Below the pieces are notes generated by a model. It saw only the letters and a list, made by a program, of their open reading frames with translations, ran no database searches and was not told the origin of the DNA. A DNA stretch of 57,549 bases from Agathobacter sp. (GTDB lineage Bacteria; Bacillota; Clostridia; Lachnospirales; Lachnospiraceae): assembly GCA_022769125.1 (NCBI GenBank), contig JALEKN010000063.1:1-57549 (forward strand), given 5' to 3'. How positions within the stretch are numbered: the first letter of the stretch is position 1; the number at the start of each line of letters is the position of its first letter. A program made the position numbers and the translations under genes. Below, piece by piece: positions 54,498 through 57,549 of the stretch.

Positions 54498-55862
54498 TTA
54501 ATTCTTAAAACTATGTACTGGGTCTGGTATTCTGCCGCCGCGGTTTACGAATGCGTCACAGGAGAACTGGTTGACCGGCATAATCGGTGCATAGCCGAGC
54601 AGACCGCCGAACTCTACGGTCTCACCAACTCCCTTGCCGATTACCGGGATCAGGCGGACTGCGGTGGTCTTCTGGTTGATCATACCGATTGCCATCTCGT
54701 CTGCGATAATTCCAGATATCGTAGTTGCCTTGGTGTCTCCAGGTATTGCGATCATATCAAGTCCTACGGAGCATACGCAGGTCATTGCTTCGAGCTTTTC
54801 AAGGGTAAGCGCGCCTGCCTCAACCGCATCGATCATACCCTGATCTTCGCTTACCGGAATAAATGCTCCACTCAAGCCTCCGACGTAGGAGGATGCCATA
54901 ATGCCACCCTTCTTTACCTGATCATTAAGAAGCGCAAGTGCTGCGGTTGTTCCCGGTGCGCCTGCATGCTCAAGTCCGATCTCACAAAGGATATCTGCTA
55001 CGCTGTCTCCGATTGCCGGAGTTGGTGCAAGGGATAAGTCAATGATTCCAAACGGAACATTCAGTCTCTTGGAAGCCTCTTTTGCCACAAGCTGTCCGAC
55101 ACGGGTAACCTTGAACGCGGTCTTTTTGATCGTCTCACAAAGAACCTCAAAGCTCTCTCCGCGCACCTTCTCAAGTGCTGTCTTTACAACGCCCGGTCCG
55201 CTGACTCCGACATTGATGATTGCGTCAGCTTCGGTCACGCCATGGAATGCCCCCGCCATAAATGGATTATCATCCGGCGCATTGCAAAAGATTACAAGTT
55301 TTGCGCAGCCTAAGGAATCCTGCTCCTTCGTATATTCTGCTGTTTCCTTTACGATCTCTCCCATCAGCTTGACTGCGTCCATATTGATGCCGGTCTTGGT
55401 AGAGCCGACGTTGATGGAGCTGCATACAAGCTCTGTGGAGGAAAGCGCCTTCGGGATTGAACGGATCAGATTCTCATCCGCGGTTGTCATTCCCTTAGAT
55501 ACCAATGCGGAATATCCGCCGATAAAGTTGACCCCGACTTCTTTTGCTGCACGGTCAAGCGTCTTTGCGATCGTCACGAAATCATCCGGACTCTTGCAGG
55601 CTGCCCCTCCAACCAATGCGATTGGGGTAACAGAAATGCGCTTATTCACAATCGGAATACAGTAATTATTCTCGATGTCTTTTCCTACGGCAACAAGATC
55701 CTTTGCCAATGTAGTGATCTTATTGTAAATATTTGCATTGACTTTATCCAAATCGGAGTCGATGCAGTCCAAAAGGCTGATTCCGAGTGTGATGGTACGC
55801 ACATCGAGATTTTCCTTTTCAATCATGGCATTGGTTTCTAATACTTCGCCAATATTAATCAT
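54498..55862 (-). CDS. PFL family protein (UPF0210/DUF711)
   Basis: A 454-residue cytoplasmic protein of the UPF0210 family. Fold comparison places it near the pyruvate formate-lyase/ribonucleotide reductase-like barrel, but no enzymatic activity is established. Conserved blocks include [36 protein letters not shown] and [13 protein letters not shown]. It has no Gly-radical motif. It is 15 bases downstream of the ACT-domain gene, a widespread pairing that suggests ligand-controlled function. Confidence 0.9.
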   Translation of the reverse strand: MINIGEVLETNAMIEKENLDVRTITLGISLLDCIDSDLDKVNANIYNKITTLAKDLVAVGKDIENNYCIPIVNKRISVTPIALVGGAACKSPDDFVTIAKTLDRAAKEVGVNFIGGYSALVSKGMTTADENLIRSIPKALSSTELVCSSINVGSTKTGINMDAVKLMGEIVKETAEYTKEQDSLGCAKLVIFCNAPDDNPFMAGAFHGVTEADAIINVGVSGPGVVKTALEKVRGESFEVLCETIKKTAFKVTRVGQLVAKEASKRLNVPFGIIDLSLAPTPAIGDSVADILCEIGLEHAGAPGTTAALALLNDQVKKGGIMASSYVGGLSGAFIPVSEDQGMIDAVEAGALTLEKLEAMTCVCSVGLDMIAIPGDTKATTISGIIADEMAIGMINQKTTAVRLIPVIGKGVGETVEFGGLLGYAPIMPVNQFSCDAFVNRGGRIPDPVHSFKN

Positions 55863-55877
55863 TTTTCATTCTCCTCT

Positions 55878-56150
55878 TTAGATGCGGTGCATTTTTTCAA
55901 AAATTTCTTCTTTCTGACACTTGATAGCAACTCCGATGTTCTCCCCGAGTGCGTCAAGATCAGAAGATACCTCAGCAAAAGATTTTGTTGAAGATGCAAA
56001 ATCTGCAATCATCATCATGTTAAAATAACCGGAAACGATTGTCTGTGAAATATCAAGCACATTGATACTGTCCTCTGCCAGATAAGTACAAACCTTCGCA
56101 ATAATTCCTACCGTGTCCTTGCCAACAACTGTAATAATTACTTTATCCAT
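55878..56150 (-). CDS. ACT-domain protein (UPF0237)
   Basis: A 90-residue single ACT domain (VIITVVGKDTVGIIAKVC, VLDISQTIVSGYFNMMMI). AAGGAG precedes the ATG at 56150; the longer frame overlaps the hydrolase gene upstream. ACT domains bind amino acids. The pair with the PFL-family gene is conserved in Firmicutes and some archaea, so it is likely the sensor subunit of that protein. Confidence 0.9.
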   Translation of the reverse strand: MDKVIITVVGKDTVGIIAKVCTYLAEDSINVLDISQTIVSGYFNMMMIADFASSTKSFAEVSSDLDALGENIGVAIKCQKEEIFEKMHRI

Positions 56151-56163
56151 TTTATTCTCCTTT

Positions 56164-56967
56164 TTATTGTACCCGGATGATTGGCGACGGCTCATCCCGC
56201 TTTGCAATATAGATTGGGAAATCCTCCGCTGTATATGGATTATCACTCATAGTGATCTCTGAGCGTACCGTCTCATATGCCAGATCCGGATAATTATTTT
56301 CTTTACTAAGGTGTCCCAGCATAACCGTGCCAAACATATCGTGAAGTATCTCTCCGAGGAGCTGCCCACTTCTCTCATTCGACAGATGCCCCCGCTCTCC
56401 TAAAATACGCTGTTTGAGCGGATACGGATAACTACCTAGCTGAAGCATCCTCACATCATGGTTTGCTTCTAATAATAATGCATCAAGCCCCTGCAATTCG
56501 TCAACTATATTTTGATCGTAATTTCCAAGATCTGTCATCACAGCCATTTTGTGTTCCCCACTCTCAAAGCGATACGCAACGGGATCAGCCGCATCATGCG
56601 AGATTGCAATTGGGTGAAATGTCATGTCACCGATGATAAAATTCTCCTTCGGTTCAATTGCCCGGAAAAGCTGTGGATCGATCTGCCCGACCGACTTGGT
56701 GTGTAAAATTGCTTCAATTGTCCCGGCTGTCGCATACATTGGGATTCCGTATCGTCTGGCAAGAACACCTAGCCCTGCAATATGATCAATATGCTCATGG
56801 GTGATCAGAATTCCCTCCAGATCCTTGCAGCACAGGTCTGCCATATTGAGACCGTTTTCGATTCGCTTGCCACTGACTCCTGCATCAATGAGCACATGTG
56901 TATTGTCCGTTCCCACGCAGATGCAGTTACCACTGCTTCCGCTGGCAACACTATATAATTCCAGCAT
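56164..56967 (-). CDS. WalJ/YycJ-like metallo-beta-lactamase-fold hydrolase
   Basis: A 267-residue metallo-hydrolase. The metal motif HEHIDH lies at residues 57-62, and the start MLELYSVASGSSGNC, later LLLEANHD and LGHLSKENN, match the YycJ/WalJ group. YycJ is described as a 5'-3' DNA exonuclease; in Bacillus its gene is beside walRK, but not here. It follows the FtsA-like gene directly and precedes the ACT/PFL pair. Confidence 0.92.
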   Translation of the reverse strand: MLELYSVASGSSGNCICVGTDNTHVLIDAGVSGKRIENGLNMADLCCKDLEGILITHEHIDHIAGLGVLARRYGIPMYATAGTIEAILHTKSVGQIDPQLFRAIEPKENFIIGDMTFHPIAISHDAADPVAYRFESGEHKMAVMTDLGNYDQNIVDELQGLDALLLEANHDVRMLQLGSYPYPLKQRILGERGHLSNERSGQLLGEILHDMFGTVMLGHLSKENNYPDLAYETVRSEITMSDNPYTAEDFPIYIAKRDEPSPIIRVQ

Positions 56968-57549
56968 TTATTTCTCTTCCCAATATAGTTCTATTTTATC
57001 TCCTTCATGCAACGCTTCCGTATACTGTGCCTCTCTGCCGTTTAGCAGCGTAATAATGGCTCTTCCTCCGCCTGCATTCAGATCGAACGTAATCCGTTCA
57101 AAAATGTCCACAAAGATATAACGCTCTTTGCCGAATAATGTGACAAGCTCTCCGTTTACAGTAACGTTGCAGACAGTTGTATGTACTTCCTCCTCCAAAG
57201 GCTGCGGTTCTTTTGCCGCCGGAATCTCATCAGCTGCCGGATATTCTGCTTCGCTGAAATTCTCCGTCTCTGCGCTTGGCTCATCTGATCCGTTCTGTAC
57301 ATCCTGATTCATGGCATTGTCCCACTGCGTCCCATAATTGTTTCCAAATGGCTCATCGCCTGCAGTCCATTCAATAGAGAAATTTTCATAGACGAGCGTA
57401 TCCAAATCCGCCTCCCGGTTATTGACCATGATTGTATGATCCGGATCAATATGAATATCCATAAACTCCGCGACCTGTCCTACGGTGTAAAAGTTTCTTG
57501 TTTCAATCACATCGCCCTCTTTGATCTCATAAGAACCAGGTTCAAGGCT
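56968..57549 (-). CDS. C-terminal part of FtsA-like protein (cut by window edge)
   Basis: The final 193 codons of a longer gene whose frame stays open to the window edge; the apparent GTG start (57510) is internal. It reads EIKEGDVIETRNFYTVGQVAEF, then an acidic Asn/Glu-rich linker, then a small beta-rich unit (VNGELVTLFGKERYIFVDIF, LNGREAQYTEALHEGDKIEL) resembling a ubiquitin-like/ThiS fold. I recall this ending from long Lachnospiraceae proteins annotated as cell division FtsA. The actin-like part is not visible, so the identification rests on memory of that tail. Confidence 0.55.
   Translation of the reverse strand, partial: SLEPGSYEIKEGDVIETRNFYTVGQVAEFMDIHIDPDHTIMVNNREADLDTLVYENFSIEWTAGDEPFGNNYGTQWDNAMNQDVQNGSDEPSAETENFSEAEYPAADEIPAAKEPQPLEEEVHTTVCNVTVNGELVTLFGKERYIFVDIFERITFDLNAGGGRAIITLLNGREAQYTEALHEGDKIELYWEEK

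Noticed and set aside
54186-55037. 283-codon plus-strand frame after the MATE gene
   Set aside because: It starts with TTG without a ribosome binding site and runs through a terminator and then antisense to the conserved PFL-family gene; only a remnant of about 80 codons could be meaningful.
56968-57510. A complete 180-residue gene starting with GTG at 57510
   Set aside because: The frame is open to the window edge and conserved-looking sequence (PGSYEIKEGDV) precedes the GTG, so this is the end of a longer gene.
1-57549. CRISPR arrays, tRNA or rRNA genes, insertion sequences, prophage, attachment sites
   Set aside because: No regularly spaced repeats, cloverleaf sequences, transposase or integrase frames or flanking duplications were seen in either strand.

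Overview
The window looks like chromosome of a low-to-moderate-GC anaerobic Firmicute of the class Clostridia, most likely the family Lachnospiraceae (Roseburia, Agathobacter and Eubacterium rectale relatives). The pointers are a 1419-residue fusion of 2-hydroxyacyl-CoA dehydratase activase and dehydratase-like parts, the clostridial style of glutaminyl-tRNA synthetase, a PFL/ACT gene pair, a split AICAR formyltransferase plus PurO, an AddAB system, and an FtsA-like C-terminal region at the right edge. I cannot name the species. I see no rRNA, tRNA, CRISPR array, insertion sequence or prophage. Most genes are on the minus strand in tightly packed operons.

Layout. 1-4.7 kb: a minus operon comEA, OmpR-type regulator, sensor kinase, GerMN lipoprotein, comEC (cut by the window edge). 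4.8-10 kb: arginine biosynthesis, argC-GNAT-argB-argD divergent from argG, with tandem ARG-box-like sites between. 10-15.2 kb: a DUF2225 protein, glnS interrupted by an in-frame amber codon, a chemotaxis receptor, and a rhomboid-like protein with a zinc-binding tail. 15.5-19.7 kb: the activase/dehydratase-type fusion.

19.8-27.1 kb: an iron locus. It holds a divergent Fur-family protein, a FeoB-associated Cys-rich peptide, feoB, feoA, a YgbA-type protein linked to nitrosative stress, two ABC exporter-fold half-transporters, and a FeoB-associated peptide fused to a heavy-metal-associated (HMA) domain. Three near-identical palindromes (GTTAG-N6-CTAAC) sit upstream of feoB, feoA and the HMA fusion and probably define one regulon. 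27.2-30 kb: htpG with a perfect CIRCE element, a FlK-like thioesterase and another FeoB-associated peptide.

30-47.3 kb: a long co-directional run. In transcription order it is two adaptor lipoproteins (the second a tandem double adaptor), an FtsX/MacB-type permease, two ATPases (the second with an AbrB-like tail), addB, addA, maf, a small protein, a PrsA-like foldase lipoprotein and a PAP2 phosphatase. 47.4-52 kb: a small (p)ppGpp synthetase, AICAR formyltransferase and PurO behind a ZTP/ZMP riboswitch, and a C69 dipeptidase. 52.1-54.2 kb (plus strand): an acetyltransferase, and a MATE exporter behind a structured leader ending in a terminator. 54.4-57.5 kb: a PFL-family protein, an ACT-domain protein, a WalJ-like metallo-hydrolase and the C-terminal part of an FtsA-like protein.

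The observations most worth following up are the amber codon inside glnS, the iron regulon with its palindromic operator and Cys-rich/HMA fusion, and the ABC export locus with a doubled adaptor and an AbrB-tailed ATPase.
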